This document shows positions 9,461 to 19,350 of a DNA stretch of 64,000 nucleotides, piece after piece. The first letter of the stretch is position 1; each line of letters begins with the position of its first letter. The stretch spans positions 3,926,304-3,990,303 of the forward strand of contig NZ_RRCN01000001.1 in the NCBI RefSeq assembly GCF_003863965.1, given 5' to 3'. The position numbers and the translations under genes were made by a program. Under the pieces are notes generated by a model that made no database searches, was not told the DNA's origin, and saw only the letters and a program-made list of their open reading frames with translations. The DNA is from Paenibacillus oralis (GTDB lineage Bacteria > Bacillota > Bacilli > Paenibacillales > Paenibacillaceae).

Positions 9461-10349
9461 AATATCTTTCCTGCCGGTATTTTAACGGCGTCGTTCCCAC
9501 TTCCTTTTTGAACAATCGGATGAAATAAGAGGGATTCGGGATGCCGACCCGTTCTCCAATTTGCTCGACCGAAAGCGAGGTCGTCTGCAATAACCGGCAA
9601 GCGGTTTTGATTCTTCGCGCCGTCAGGTACTGCAAAAGGCTGCTTCCCGTCTCCCGCTGAAACAATCGGGATAAGTGAAATTTGGACAAATGCAAGGCTT
9701 CGGCGATGTCATCGAGTTTAACGGGCTGGGAATAATGGCCGTCTACCCATTGCATCATTTGTTCGGCGTACGTGAGCTTGCGGGGACGAAGGGCCCGAAC
9801 GGCCATATCCCGCCGCCCGATCAGAGAAATCCCGTGCAGGAGTTGAAGCAGCAGCAAACAGGAGTCTTCGGAACGGGCCCGGGAGCCGCCCGCGTCAAGC
9901 AGCGACTTCTGCTGCATGGCCAGAACCTGCTCCAAGTATTGGATTTCGGCAGCGGCATCCATGGCCGGTTCCAACTCATTCCCTTGCCAAAGCTCCAGGA
10001 ACCATTTGTATTTTTCCGTAAAGGGCTTCAACGCTTGTTCGTATTCGTAGGGATCAAAATGGATGCCCGACCGCACATAGGGGGACTCCGGGCTTACATC
10101 GGCATGTACTTTATGAAGTTGAAAGGGTTGGAAGAAGAACAACATGCCGGGACGGATCGGGTACATTTTGCGATTAACAATGACACTGCCGGAGCCTTCG
10201 TGAACGAACAAAATTTCGCAGCATTGATGCCAATGGTAAAATCCAGGGAAATCCGCGGTCGACGCGCTGCGGTATTTCCAGATGATGGCGCTTTTATCAA
10301 ACGGAACACGTTCAAACAGCTTGTGCATAAACATCACCGACTCTTTCAT
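9459..10349 (-). CDS. AraC-family regulator with cupin sensing domain
   Basis: Cytosolic activator. Residues about 20-110 form a cupin (FYHWHQCCEILFVHEGSGSVIVN, then YPIRPGMLFFFQPFQLHKV), the sugar-sensing type seen in RhaS/MsmR relatives. The last 100 residues are the double helix-turn-helix: VKLDDIAEALHLSKFHLSRLFQRETG and LSVEQIGERVGIPNPSYFIRLFKKEVG followed by TPLKYR. It is divergent from the GH88 gene across a 156-base gap, which is the usual place for an activator of a glycan operon. Two further in-frame ATGs (10334, 10328) are possible starts; the first of these has an AAAGAG at proper distance. Confidence 0.9.
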   Translation of the reverse strand: MKESVMFMHKLFERVPFDKSAIIWKYRSASTADFPGFYHWHQCCEILFVHEGSGSVIVNRKMYPIRPGMLFFFQPFQLHKVHADVSPESPYVRSGIHFDPYEYEQALKPFTEKYKWFLELWQGNELEPAMDAAAEIQYLEQVLAMQQKSLLDAGGSRARSEDSCLLLLQLLHGISLIGRRDMAVRALRPRKLTYAEQMMQWVDGHYSQPVKLDDIAEALHLSKFHLSRLFQRETGSSLLQYLTARRIKTACRLLQTTSLSVEQIGERVGIPNPSYFIRLFKKEVGTTPLKYRQERY

Positions 10350-10505
10350 AGTATTGCCTATTCTTAAGTATACGGTACATATAGCAAGATTTGAACATTA
10401 TCACGCTGGTTTTGAACAAATTCAGCTTCCGCCGCCCTATATAATGGTTGTATCAATAGAAACGGACGTCAGGCAATCACAGGCGGCAAGGGAGGAAACT
10501 TACTG

Positions 10506-11657
10506 ATGTTGATGGGAAAGGAACAAGATTGGTTGGATAGGATGATTGGAAAAATCAAAGCCAAAATGGAGTGGGTCAGCGAAAAGTCGAAACATAAGAT
10601 TCCTTATACAACATACAACGGTACCCACGACGACCGGAACGCGGAGAATCCGTCCTGCACGGCAACCGATGGGATCAACTGGTGGACGAACGGCTTTTGG
10701 GGCGGCATGATGTGGTTGATGTACCACGAGACCGGCAACGTTAAATACAGGGAGATTGCCGGTGTTTCCGAAGCATTGATGGACCGGTGTTTCCAGGAAT
10801 ACTATGGGCTGCATCACGATGTGGGATTCATGTGGCTGCTAACCAGCGTGGCAAATTATAAAGTTACCGGAAATCCGGAGTCGTGCAAGCGTGCCCTGCA
10901 TGCCGCCAATTTGCTAGCCGGCCGGTTTAATGTGGCCGGGGAATTCATACGCGCCTGGAACGAAGTGGATGGCCACGATACGAGGGGGTGGGCAATCATC
11001 GATTGCATGTTGAACCTTCCCCTGTTGTATTGGGCCACGGAAGAAACCACAGATCCCCGGTTCAAGCAAATTGCCATGAAACACGCGGACACGGCAATGG
11101 CCGCATTCGTCAGGCCGGACGGCTCCGTCAACCACATTGTCGAATTTGATCCTTTCCAAGGCGGGGTCGTCAAAACGCATGGAGGCCAGGGCTACGGAGA
11201 AGGTTCGTCTTGGACGAGAGGGCAGGCATGGGGATTGTACGGTTTTATGTTGAGCTATATCCATACGGGAAAACAGGAATACCTGGATACCGCCAAACGA
11301 ATCGGGCATTATTTCATGGCCAATATACCGGCTGACGGCGTCATTCCGGTTGATTTCAGGCAGCCGGAGCAGCCTAAACTGGAAGACGATACGGCTGCGG
11401 TAATTGCCGCTTGCGGTTTGATCGAAACGGCCAGGGCGGTGCCCCCTTTAGAGAAACCAGTTTATCTGGAGCGCGCCCTTAAACTGATGAAGGCTGTGGA
11501 TGCGCGAAGCAATTGGCTGGAGAATTCGGATGCCATCGTGCAAAAAGGTTCTGCCGCCTATCATGCGCCGTACCATCATTATCCTATCATCTACGGTGAT
11601 TATTACTTGATGGAAGCCGTCTTCAAATTAAAGGGGAACGATTTAAACCTGTGGTGA
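10506..11657 (+). CDS. GH88 unsaturated uronyl hydrolase
   Basis: Removes the 4,5-unsaturated uronic acid that polysaccharide lyases leave at the non-reducing end of oligosaccharides; cytosolic (no signal peptide). The 383-residue length fits the family (about 375). The alpha/alpha-toroid motifs are visible: TDGINWWTNGFWGGMMW, LHHDVGFMW with D105, IIDCMLNLPLLYW with D166, GYGEGSSWTRGQAWGLYG and YPIIYGDYYLMEA. By comparison with the characterised Bacillus sp. GL1 enzyme (Asp88 and Asp149), D105 and D166 are the expected catalytic pair. Its presence with two lyase-like secreted proteins points to an uronate-containing substrate. Ribosome site AGGGAGG precedes ATG 10506. First gene of an operon with GH43. 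Confidence 0.92.
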   Translation: MLMGKEQDWLDRMIGKIKAKMEWVSEKSKHKIPYTTYNGTHDDRNAENPSCTATDGINWWTNGFWGGMMWLMYHETGNVKYREIAGVSEALMDRCFQEYYGLHHDVGFMWLLTSVANYKVTGNPESCKRALHAANLLAGRFNVAGEFIRAWNEVDGHDTRGWAIIDCMLNLPLLYWATEETTDPRFKQIAMKHADTAMAAFVRPDGSVNHIVEFDPFQGGVVKTHGGQGYGEGSSWTRGQAWGLYGFMLSYIHTGKQEYLDTAKRIGHYFMANIPADGVIPVDFRQPEQPKLEDDTAAVIAACGLIETARAVPPLEKPVYLERALKLMKAVDARSNWLENSDAIVQKGSAAYHAPYHHYPIIYGDYYLMEAVFKLKGNDLNLW

Positions 11658-11688
11658 AGCTGGAGATGAATGAAAAGAGGCGTTCTCT

Positions 11689-13284
11689 ATGACCAAGATT
11701 CAAAATCCGATATTAAGGGGCTTTAGTCCGGATCCTTCCATTATTCGCGTGGAAGATGATTATTACATAGCGACTTCTACTTTCGAATGGTTTCCGGGAG
11801 TTCAGATTCACCACTCCAGGGATTTGCTGCATTGGGAGCTTATCGCTCATCCGCTTAACCGGATATCCCAGCTTGATTTGAGAGGCGCCGGCGCTTCGCA
11901 AGGCGTGTGGGCCCCATGCCTAACTTACGATAACGGGATATTTTATCTGGTGTATACCGTCGTTCATTCATTCTATGTAAATATGTATGACACGCACAAT
12001 TATCTGGTGACGACGACGGATATCCGCGGGGACTGGTCCGAACCTGTCTTTCTGAACAGCTATGGATTTGACCCTTCGCTTTATCATGATGACGACGGCC
12101 GAAAATATATTGTGAGCATGATGACGGATCACCGCGTACAAAAACCGTACAAAGGCCGGCTCGTACTGCAGGAGTACTCCGTAACCGAGCGGAGGATGAT
12201 CGGGGAGGCGCGAACCATTTTCGCCAGCCGGGATATCTTTCTTGAAGGTCCGCATCTCTACAAACGAAACGGTTACTATTATCTGTTCGCCGCCGATACG
12301 GGGACCGGAGAAGGTCACGGACAGTCGATCTTGCGTTCGCGCGAGTTGTATGGTCCCTATGAATATTACGAAGGCAACTCGATCCTGACTTCCAGAAACC
12401 ATCCCGAGGCGTCTTTGCAGAAGGCCGGTCACGGCGATTTGGCGGAAACGCAAAACGGAGAGTGGTACATGGTGCATCTTTGCGGCCGCCCGCTGAAGAA
12501 TCGAACAAAAAAAGGGGAGCGTAAATATACTCTGGGCCGAGAAACGGCGATTCAGAAGGTGGAATGGACGGAGGACGGCTGGTTGAGGTTAGCAAGCGGC
12601 TCTGTTTTGCCCGAGCTCGAGGTGGAAGGTCCGGCGCTTCCTCCGCATCCTTTTCCGCCCAAGCCGCCAAGGGACGACTTTGACTCGCCGCAGTTGGACA
12701 TCCGGTTTCAATCGCTCAGAATCCCGTTGGATGAGACTTTCTATTCCCTGTCTGCAAGAAAGGGGTACCTGCGTTTATACGGGAGAGAGGGGCTCGGCTC
12801 TAAATATCGTCAAAGCTTAATCGCGCGGCGGTGGCAAGCTTTTGCATTTACAGCAACTACATGTTTGGAATTTGAGCCGACCTTGTTCAAGCAAATGGCC
12901 GGTTTGATTTGCCTCTATGACTATCAGAACTATTATTATTTGCATATCACGCATCACGAACAGGTTGGACGTTGCCTTAGCATTTTGTCGGCGATCAATA
13001 ACAGGTACGACGAACCTGTCGGCTATTTGCCGCTCCCGGAAGACGCCCGGAGAGTCCATTTGCGGGCCGCCGTCAATCACGGTCGATTGCAATTCGCTTA
13101 TTCCGCAAGTGGCGAAGAAGAGTTTATTTCTATCGGCCCATCCTTCGATGCAAGTACATTATCGGATGAAGCGTGCCAAGAAGGATGGTTTACAGGCGCG
13201 TTTGTAGGTATCTGCTGTCAAGACTTGACCGGTTTTGGCAAGGCCGCCGATTTCGATTATTTTGAATATAGAGAAGATGAGTAA
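11689..13284 (+). CDS. GH43 beta-xylosidase / arabinofuranosidase
   Basis: Intracellular exo-glycosidase, 531 residues, no signal peptide. The five-bladed propeller catalytic domain occupies about residues 1-310: base Asp in RGFSPDPSII, pKa-tuning Asp in SYGFDPSLYHDDDG, and acid Glu in IFLEGPHLYK. Residues about 330-530 form the C-terminal beta-sandwich (DUF1349/GH43_C2-like) common in GH43 subfamily 11 xylosidases. The segment MTKIQNPILRGFSPDPS is typical of XynB-type beta-xylosidases. It follows the GH88 gene by 31 bases. Substrate (xylosyl or arabinosyl) cannot be fixed from sequence alone. Confidence 0.92.
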   Translation: MTKIQNPILRGFSPDPSIIRVEDDYYIATSTFEWFPGVQIHHSRDLLHWELIAHPLNRISQLDLRGAGASQGVWAPCLTYDNGIFYLVYTVVHSFYVNMYDTHNYLVTTTDIRGDWSEPVFLNSYGFDPSLYHDDDGRKYIVSMMTDHRVQKPYKGRLVLQEYSVTERRMIGEARTIFASRDIFLEGPHLYKRNGYYYLFAADTGTGEGHGQSILRSRELYGPYEYYEGNSILTSRNHPEASLQKAGHGDLAETQNGEWYMVHLCGRPLKNRTKKGERKYTLGRETAIQKVEWTEDGWLRLASGSVLPELEVEGPALPPHPFPPKPPRDDFDSPQLDIRFQSLRIPLDETFYSLSARKGYLRLYGREGLGSKYRQSLIARRWQAFAFTATTCLEFEPTLFKQMAGLICLYDYQNYYYLHITHHEQVGRCLSILSAINNRYDEPVGYLPLPEDARRVHLRAAVNHGRLQFAYSASGEEEFISIGPSFDASTLSDEACQEGWFTGAFVGICCQDLTGFGKAADFDYFEYREDE

Positions 13285-13297
13285 CAAAAGGCACTGT

Positions 13298-13351
13298 GAC
13301 GTAAACGCCGGCATGGATAAAGCTTGACGGCGTTTTATACGTCGTTTTTTT
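13298..13351 (+). terminator. Terminator behind the GH88-GH43 operon
   Basis: GACGTAAACGCCG (13298-13310) pairs with CGGCGTTTTATACGTC (13328-13343), with a small bulge, and is followed by a run of Ts. Confidence 0.75.
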
Positions 13352-13452
13352 CATGGTGCCGTATTAAAGCTTGTACCGGATGTGCTTTTTAAGATCAACG
13401 CATGCTGCTCCCAAACGGTGAGATTTTTTCAAGCTTGATATTAGCCAATAAA

Positions 13453-13466
13453 TGTAAGCGCTTCAA
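13453..13466 (+). promoter_or_regulatory. cre-like site before the membrane AraC gene
   Basis: TGTAAGCGCTTCAA matches 12 of 14 positions of the cre consensus around the AAGCGCTT core. It lies 70 bases before the regulator gene and would fit catabolite control of the locus. A related AAGCGCTT core is found at 15744-15751. Confidence 0.4.
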
Positions 13467-13536
13467 AAGCGGGTTCATCCTAATAAGATCCAGCTGATAA
13501 AAGCACCTGAAACAAGCCGAGAAAAGGGGAAGCATA

Positions 13537-15669
13537 ATGAGTAAAACCAATTTCAAAAAAACGATATACAATCATTTGATTCTGTCTTATACGATTCTTT
13601 CTGTTATCCTGATCGGCTCTATGGGCGGATACTGGTATGCTCAGGTGAGCAGGATGATGGATCAGGAAATCGTCAAAGACAATATGGCCAGACTTCAGGC
13701 GGCGCAAAATTTAATCGAACAGAATTTGTTAAAAAAATATGAGGACAATTTGCAAAACAAGGCTTTGGCTATCGGGTTTATCCAAGACAACAGCAATTTA
13801 AATTTGCTTTTGTATAACGGTTGGGAAGGGAATTTAAGCAAAGTTTTTGCATTTAACAATGATTTGCAATTATTTAAAGTAGGCAATTCGGGGATTACGA
13901 ACGTAAGCGTTTATTTCCCGAGCAATGATTATGTGATTGACGCGGACCGCTTTTATATGCACACGGCAAATGCTCAAGAGGCTCCTTTTTTCTCAAAAAT
14001 GAACCAAATCCCGTTGAAAAAATGGATTGTACGAGTAAATGCGAATGATGAGCAGGTTTTGAGCTATATCATAAAGCTTCCTTATGATACCCCAATAGCG
14101 AAGGCCAAAGGATATTTTGTCATTGATGTGGATGTTCACTATTTAAAAAGCATTATTTCTCCCATGCTGAGTTCCAAAGATGACCGGCTTGTGATTTTGG
14201 ATGAATCGGGGGCCGTCCTTTTTCAAGTCGGCGGCGAAAATAGCGAGATGACGGAACGTTTGAACGAAATCGTAAAAGCCAGCTTATCTGAAGAAAGAGT
14301 GATCGGCGAGCCCGGGGTTCCCGGAATCGCTTCCCGACTTGCATCCAGCCATTCCGATCACAAATGGACTTATATCATGTATCGGCCTGCCTATTCTTTT
14401 GAGCTATTCACCGAGCGCTTGAAAAAGGAACTTTTTACGGCCTGCGGAGTCATCGTTATTTTTGGCATATTCATGTCGTTTTTGTTATCCAAACGTCTCT
14501 ACGTACCCATTAGCGATACGTTTTCGATGATGAGGGAGAAAATCGGCATACTGGAATCACGGGCCAGAAAAACCGAGATGATCAATCTGCTGCTTGGCGT
14601 CAGTTTGCGGGCGGAGCCGAAAGAAATATCGCTGCCGGATACGTCCTATTGCGTAGCCTGTATACAGCTTACGAAAGGCGATTCAGAGGGATTGAAGCAA
14701 TGCTACGAATTATCCCCTGCTCTTCCGGGGGAGTTTATTGCTTTAAATGCCAACGAAGCGGCTATTATTTACTATTTGGCAAGCGGCAAAGTGTTCGATT
14801 CATCCGAACTGGTCGATGATCTGAAGGCATTGCAGAGAATTGCCGGGCCTAGAGCAGCCTTTCAGGCCGCCATTGGCCGGCAGGTGCAAAACTTTAAGGA
14901 CATCCCGGAATCTTATCGGACGGCTCAAGAGACGAAGCGATACCATTTCATCTTTGGCAAAAACACGGTAATTGCCTACGCTTCGACCCAAGCGTTGAAT
15001 GCGGATCCGCTCTTGTTCCATTTTGAGCATTACAGCAATGCGCTGAAAGCCGGGGATCAACGTGCCGTTAATGAATTTATGGATCACTTTTTAACGGCAT
15101 TGTTGAACGGGGAGGCTCAAATTGAAGCTGTGGAATTGGCGGTTCTTCAGCTGATTGCCCAACTGTACCAGTGCGTGATTGAGCTGAAATTGCAGCATAT
15201 GTTGCCGAGTTCCAATCTGACGGAAGAGTTGAAGCAGGATACGCTCCACGGAACGATAGAGAGCATCCGCAAAATGTCCGCACAGATTACCGGGCGGATG
15301 AACGCAGGCGGGAATCAGCCGCATGCCGAGGTTGTCCGTACTATGAAGGAGTATATAGCAGAGCATTTGCATGAGGATTTATCGCTGCAGATTTTATCCA
15401 GGGAAGTCGCGCTGGCTCCGGCTTATGTTTCGACCCTGTTCAGCGAAGGGACGAAAAGCTCTTTTACCGAATATGTAACCAGGTTAAGACTGGAAAAAGC
15501 GGCGGAACTGCTAATCGCTAATCCGCGGCTATCGGTATCGGCCATTGCCGAACAGGTCGGGTACAGGAATGTTCAATACTTTCACAGTAAATTCAAAGCC
15601 CGATTCGGCGTGACTCCCGTCCAGTATCGAAGATTGCAGCAGGGATTTAAAGACTTGCAAACTTTGTAA
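13537..15669 (+). CDS. Membrane-bound AraC-family regulator (YesS-like)
   Basis: A 710-residue one-protein sensor-regulator. A first membrane helix is near residues 13-34, an extracytoplasmic Cache-like domain follows (about 35-300, including YVIDADRFYMH and YFVIDVDVHYLKSII), a second helix is at about 305-325 (VIVIFGIFMSFLL), then a linker with a GGDEF-derived-looking helical region, and a C-terminal AraC DNA-binding domain (LSLQILSREVALAPAYVSTLFSE, LSVSAIAEQVGYRNVQYFHSKFKARFG, TPVQYR). Such regulators usually activate the neighbouring carbohydrate ABC transporter, here 15829-19331, on binding of an outside oligosaccharide. Ribosome site GGGGAAG. Confidence 0.9.
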   Translation: MSKTNFKKTIYNHLILSYTILSVILIGSMGGYWYAQVSRMMDQEIVKDNMARLQAAQNLIEQNLLKKYEDNLQNKALAIGFIQDNSNLNLLLYNGWEGNLSKVFAFNNDLQLFKVGNSGITNVSVYFPSNDYVIDADRFYMHTANAQEAPFFSKMNQIPLKKWIVRVNANDEQVLSYIIKLPYDTPIAKAKGYFVIDVDVHYLKSIISPMLSSKDDRLVILDESGAVLFQVGGENSEMTERLNEIVKASLSEERVIGEPGVPGIASRLASSHSDHKWTYIMYRPAYSFELFTERLKKELFTACGVIVIFGIFMSFLLSKRLYVPISDTFSMMREKIGILESRARKTEMINLLLGVSLRAEPKEISLPDTSYCVACIQLTKGDSEGLKQCYELSPALPGEFIALNANEAAIIYYLASGKVFDSSELVDDLKALQRIAGPRAAFQAAIGRQVQNFKDIPESYRTAQETKRYHFIFGKNTVIAYASTQALNADPLLFHFEHYSNALKAGDQRAVNEFMDHFLTALLNGEAQIEAVELAVLQLIAQLYQCVIELKLQHMLPSSNLTEELKQDTLHGTIESIRKMSAQITGRMNAGGNQPHAEVVRTMKEYIAEHLHEDLSLQILSREVALAPAYVSTLFSEGTKSSFTEYVTRLRLEKAAELLIANPRLSVSAIAEQVGYRNVQYFHSKFKARFGVTPVQYRRLQQGFKDLQTL

Positions 15670-15740
15670 CCGAACAATCCCAATGTTTTTAGTGAATAAC
15701 TTCAAAAGAAATTAGAATAAATCGAATCAAGTTGCAATGG

Positions 15741-15754
15741 AAAAAGCGCTTCCC
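15741..15754 (+). promoter_or_regulatory. AAGCGCTT palindrome before the transporter operon
   Basis: AAAAAGCGCTTCCC centres on the same AAGCGCTT core seen at 13453-13466, but its flanks match the cre consensus poorly. It lies about 75 bases before the first permease gene, in a place suitable for a regulator. Confidence 0.3.
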
Positions 15755-15828
15755 AAAAATTAAACTGTGGTTTGTGATGGTCGTATAACCGCTACCCACG
15801 ATATTGATGGATGAAAGGAGCAACTTGG

Positions 15829-16812
15829 ATGACTTCTTCGCCGGTATCTCCGGATGTTGACGGCAGTAAAGCAGCGATCAGGCGAGAAAAAAGGCCGTCA
15901 AAATTTTCGGAAACATGGAAGGGATACAAAAAGTGCAGGTACCTTTTTCTGTTGTTGACTCCGGTCTTGCTGTGGTATGTCGTATTCGCTTACGGGCCGT
16001 TATATGGAATTCAGCTGGCTTTTAAAGATTTCAAAATGATCGACGGGGTTTGGAGCAGCCCTTGGGTCGGAGTTAAACATTTTGAATTTTTATTTTTTCA
16101 GTCCCCTGATTTTTTCAAAATTTTGCGAAACACCATTATCATTAGTTTTTATCATATTATTTTTGGGTTTCCTGCCCCGATTGTATTGGCGCTTCTGATC
16201 AATGAGATCCGCTTGCCGAAATTTAAAAAGATCACCCAATCGCTCACTTACTTGCCGCATTTTTTCTCTTGGGTTATTTTATCGGGCATTTTGATTACCT
16301 TGCTTTCGCCGTCCACCGGGGTCGTCAATTACCTGATTCAACTGGCAGGGCTGGAACCGATTTATTTCGTCGGCGACCCCAATTACTTCAGATTTACATT
16401 GGTTACATCGGGCATCTGGAAAGAGGTAGGCTGGGGAACGATCATTTATTTGGCGGCGCTTGCGGGAATCTCTCCCGATTTATATGAAGCGGCTGTTATG
16501 GATGGGGCCAACCGGTGGAAGCAAACGCTCCATATCACCCTGCCTTCGATCTTGCCGGTCATTGTATTGTTATTTATTTTACGGCTTGGCAGTGTTCTCG
16601 ACGCCGGTTTTGACCAGGTGTTGAACTTGTATTCGCCAGCTACTTATGAAGTAGCCGATATTCTGGACACTTACGTGTACAGGGTGGGCTTGCAGAATTT
16701 CCAATTTAGTTTAACAACGGCGGTAGGGCTGTTCAAAAATGTGGTCGCCTTTTGTTTAGTACTGTTCACTAACTTTATATCCAAGAAGCTGGGACAAGAA
16801 GGACTCTTTTGA
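15829..16812 (+). CDS. Oligosaccharide ABC transporter permease (LplB type)
   Basis: Membrane subunit of a carbohydrate importer. The 327-residue protein has six membrane helices and the EAA loop motif EAAVMDGANRWKQTLHITLP that contacts the ATPase. The N-terminal LLTPVLLWYVVFAYGPLYGIQLAFKDF stretch is typical of LplB/UgpA-like permeases of Paenibacillus glycan loci. The frame opens at ATG 15811, but ATG 15829 lies eight bases behind AAAGGAG and is preferred. The operon continues with permease and binding protein but has no ATPase; such transporters usually share MsmX/UgpC. Confidence 0.92.
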   Translation: MTSSPVSPDVDGSKAAIRREKRPSKFSETWKGYKKCRYLFLLLTPVLLWYVVFAYGPLYGIQLAFKDFKMIDGVWSSPWVGVKHFEFLFFQSPDFFKILRNTIIISFYHIIFGFPAPIVLALLINEIRLPKFKKITQSLTYLPHFFSWVILSGILITLLSPSTGVVNYLIQLAGLEPIYFVGDPNYFRFTLVTSGIWKEVGWGTIIYLAALAGISPDLYEAAVMDGANRWKQTLHITLPSILPVIVLLFILRLGSVLDAGFDQVLNLYSPATYEVADILDTYVYRVGLQNFQFSLTTAVGLFKNVVAFCLVLFTNFISKKLGQEGLF

Positions 16813-16842
16813 CAGGGCAGTTTCGAAGGGAGCATTTGACTG

Positions 16843-17715
16843 ATGAAACCAACTAAGGGGAGCAACCTATTTCAGGTTTTCTTGATTGCCTTTATGGTGA
16901 TTCTTTGTATTGTCATGCTGTATCCGTTTGTTCATATGTTGTCGATTTCGCTCAGTACACCGGCGGAAGCTTTAAGAATGGGGATTCACCTGTATCCGCG
17001 AGAAATCTCCTTCTATGCTTGGGAGAAGGTGCTGACCAAGGCTGATATCTGGATCGGCTTTGGGAACTCGGTGTTTCGAACCGTGGTAGGCACCGCATGT
17101 TCGATCCTGTTTATGTCCATGGGAGCTTATCCGCTGTCCAAAAAATATTTGCCGCACCGTAATTTTTATACCATGTTCATCGTGTTTACGATGTTTTTCG
17201 GCGGAGGCTTAATTCCGACCTATCTTTTGATCAAGAACTTGGGGCTGATCGATAACCGGCTCGTTTTCATTCTCCCCGTGCTGGTCAGTACGTTTTCCAT
17301 GCTTATTTTGCGCAACTTCTTTCAGGCGATCCCCGACGAGCTGGAGGATTCGGCCAAGATCGATGGGGCGAACGATCTGCGCATTCTGTTTCAAATCGTC
17401 ATGCCGCTTTCGCTTCCGGTTCTGGCCACGCTTTCGTTATGGTCGGCCGTGGGACATTGGAATGCCTGGTTTGACGCGATGATCTACATTCAGGACCCGA
17501 ACAAGCAAGTATTGACGACTTTCTTGCGCAGAGTGGTGATCACCGGCGAGAATCTTTCCCTTTACGCCACGGGTTCCAATGAAATGATAATAGGCTATCA
17601 GGAGCCGATCAAGGCGGCCACTTTAATGTTTACGGCTTTGCCGATCATTGTCATTTATCCTTTTCTGCAAAAGTATTTTGTCCAGGGAACGATGGTTGGT
17701 TCGCTCAAAGGCTAA
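16843..17715 (+). CDS. Oligosaccharide ABC transporter permease (LplC type)
   Basis: Second membrane subunit, 290 residues, with about six helices and the EAA motif DELEDSAKIDGANDLRILFQIVMPLS. The C-terminal IIVIYPFLQKYFVQGTMVGSLKG is the standard ending of MalG/LplC permeases. It follows the LplB-type gene by 30 bases and precedes the binding protein; the three genes form one import unit for a lyase product. Confidence 0.93.
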   Translation: MKPTKGSNLFQVFLIAFMVILCIVMLYPFVHMLSISLSTPAEALRMGIHLYPREISFYAWEKVLTKADIWIGFGNSVFRTVVGTACSILFMSMGAYPLSKKYLPHRNFYTMFIVFTMFFGGGLIPTYLLIKNLGLIDNRLVFILPVLVSTFSMLILRNFFQAIPDELEDSAKIDGANDLRILFQIVMPLSLPVLATLSLWSAVGHWNAWFDAMIYIQDPNKQVLTTFLRRVVITGENLSLYATGSNEMIIGYQEPIKAATLMFTALPIIVIYPFLQKYFVQGTMVGSLKG

Positions 17716-17765
17716 TTTGTACGGCTTACTCAAATCCGTTTTAATCAAAAGGGAGGAAAATAAAC

Positions 17766-19331
17766 ATGTCTAAGAAAAAAACGTGGCTAACCGGTACAGT
17801 AGCTTTATTGTTCGCCGCTTCCTTGATTGCGGGAGGGTGCAGCAAAGGTGGAGGAAATCAGGAGCCGTCCGCCGCTCCGGCCAATTCCGGCGAGGAAGCG
17901 CCAATCACCATCTCCTGGGCCAACAACTGGAATTTGCCGGAAGACGATAACAACTACGTACAGCAATTTCTCGAACAAAAATTCAACGTAAAATTTAAAA
18001 ACGTAAAATTCGAAAATAACACTTGGAAAGAACAGCTTGGGGTCATGCTGGCTTCCGGTGATATTCCGGATGTGCTGGCCGTTGACGGCACCGTGGGAGA
18101 CATGGTGCAGTGGGCGGACCAAGGCGTCATCGCCAGCATTTCGGTCGATGATATCAAAAAGTATATGCCCAAGTATTCGGCGGATGTGGAGAGCGTCGAT
18201 CCGAACGCCTGGGATGCCGGAAACTATAACGAAAAAAATTGGGGGGTTCCCAAAGTCTGGTCTTTGGGCGCGACGGGCTTCATTCCCGCTTATAACGGCG
18301 AGTGGCTCAAAGCGATCGGATACAACGAGCCGCCTAAAGATTTGATCGAGCTCGAAGACGTCCTGACCAAATTTACGGCAGGCGATCCGGACGGCAACGG
18401 GAAAAAGGATACTTACGGCATGTCCGGGCGCGGCAAAGACGCGCAAATGCAAATGTTCAATTCGGTGTTTGCCGCCTTCGGCGTCAATCCGTTCCAGTTT
18501 AAATTGAGTGCGGACGGCAAGGTGGAGTACGGCGCGGTCACCGAAGAAGCGCGCAGCGCGTTAAAACTGCTCAACAAATGGTATAAGGCCGGCATTATCG
18601 ATCCCGAATTTATTACGGACGACAACGGTTCGATTCAGACCAAATTCATCAGCCTCCGCACCGGCATGTTTGATAACGGGATGTGGCACCATCTGTATAA
18701 AGACGGCTATTTTGGGGCGGTTGCTGAAGATAAAGGAATCGAGTTGGTTCCGGGCGTTCCGCTTACGGGACCGGACGGCAAGAAGTACGCCATGGCCAAT
18801 GGGGCATTGCAGCCGCCCCTTTTCTTCGGCGCACAGTTGGAGAAGGATGACCAGAAGCGGCAAAAAATATTGGAAATTCTCGAGTACGTCGCCACCGATC
18901 CTGAAGGGTATTTGATAACGGTGTTTGGCAAGGAAGGGGTCAACTATCAGCTTGAAGGCGAATTGGCGGTTGTTGCTGAGGATCCTGAAGAAACGGGCGC
19001 GAAAGTGGGAGTAGGCTTTTATAATCCGCTTGGCGGGAAAGTGAAAGCCATGGAGAAATATCATTTTGCCCCGGAGAAGCTCGCTTTCCGAGATCAGCTT
19101 ACGCAAGTGGACGGCCTTACCGTGCTGACCGATTTGATGCAAGCGACCGTCATGCCGAGCAAAGCGCAATATGAAGCCATTCTTACCACGCTGCAGACGC
19201 AATATTACATTAAGGCCATAACCGGGGAAGCCGACACGGATCAAGGGTTTGACGATTTCAAAGCCCAGTGGCTCAAGTCCGGCGGGCAGGCGGAGCTGGA
19301 CGAAGCTCAAAAAATCGTTGAGGAGCGGTAA
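17766..19331 (+). CDS. Extracellular sugar-binding lipoprotein
   Basis: Family-1 solute-binding protein of 521 residues, lipid-anchored through the lipobox IAGGC (Cys25). The mature part begins with a Gly/Ala/Pro linker and ITISWANNWNLPEDDNNYVQ, then the usual bilobed pattern: VMLASGDIPDVLAVDG, NWGVPKVWSLGATGFIPAYNGEWLK, DPDGNGKKDTYGMSGRG and a C-terminal helical half. The longer size (over 500 residues) is typical of LplA-type proteins that bind complex oligosaccharides. Ribosome site GGGAGG. It pairs with the two permease genes upstream. Confidence 0.92.
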   Translation: MSKKKTWLTGTVALLFAASLIAGGCSKGGGNQEPSAAPANSGEEAPITISWANNWNLPEDDNNYVQQFLEQKFNVKFKNVKFENNTWKEQLGVMLASGDIPDVLAVDGTVGDMVQWADQGVIASISVDDIKKYMPKYSADVESVDPNAWDAGNYNEKNWGVPKVWSLGATGFIPAYNGEWLKAIGYNEPPKDLIELEDVLTKFTAGDPDGNGKKDTYGMSGRGKDAQMQMFNSVFAAFGVNPFQFKLSADGKVEYGAVTEEARSALKLLNKWYKAGIIDPEFITDDNGSIQTKFISLRTGMFDNGMWHHLYKDGYFGAVAEDKGIELVPGVPLTGPDGKKYAMANGALQPPLFFGAQLEKDDQKRQKILEILEYVATDPEGYLITVFGKEGVNYQLEGELAVVAEDPEETGAKVGVGFYNPLGGKVKAMEKYHFAPEKLAFRDQLTQVDGLTVLTDLMQATVMPSKAQYEAILTTLQTQYYIKAITGEADTDQGFDDFKAQWLKSGGQAELDEAQKIVEER

Positions 19332-19350
19332 GTAAGTGGAGGTGAATTCA

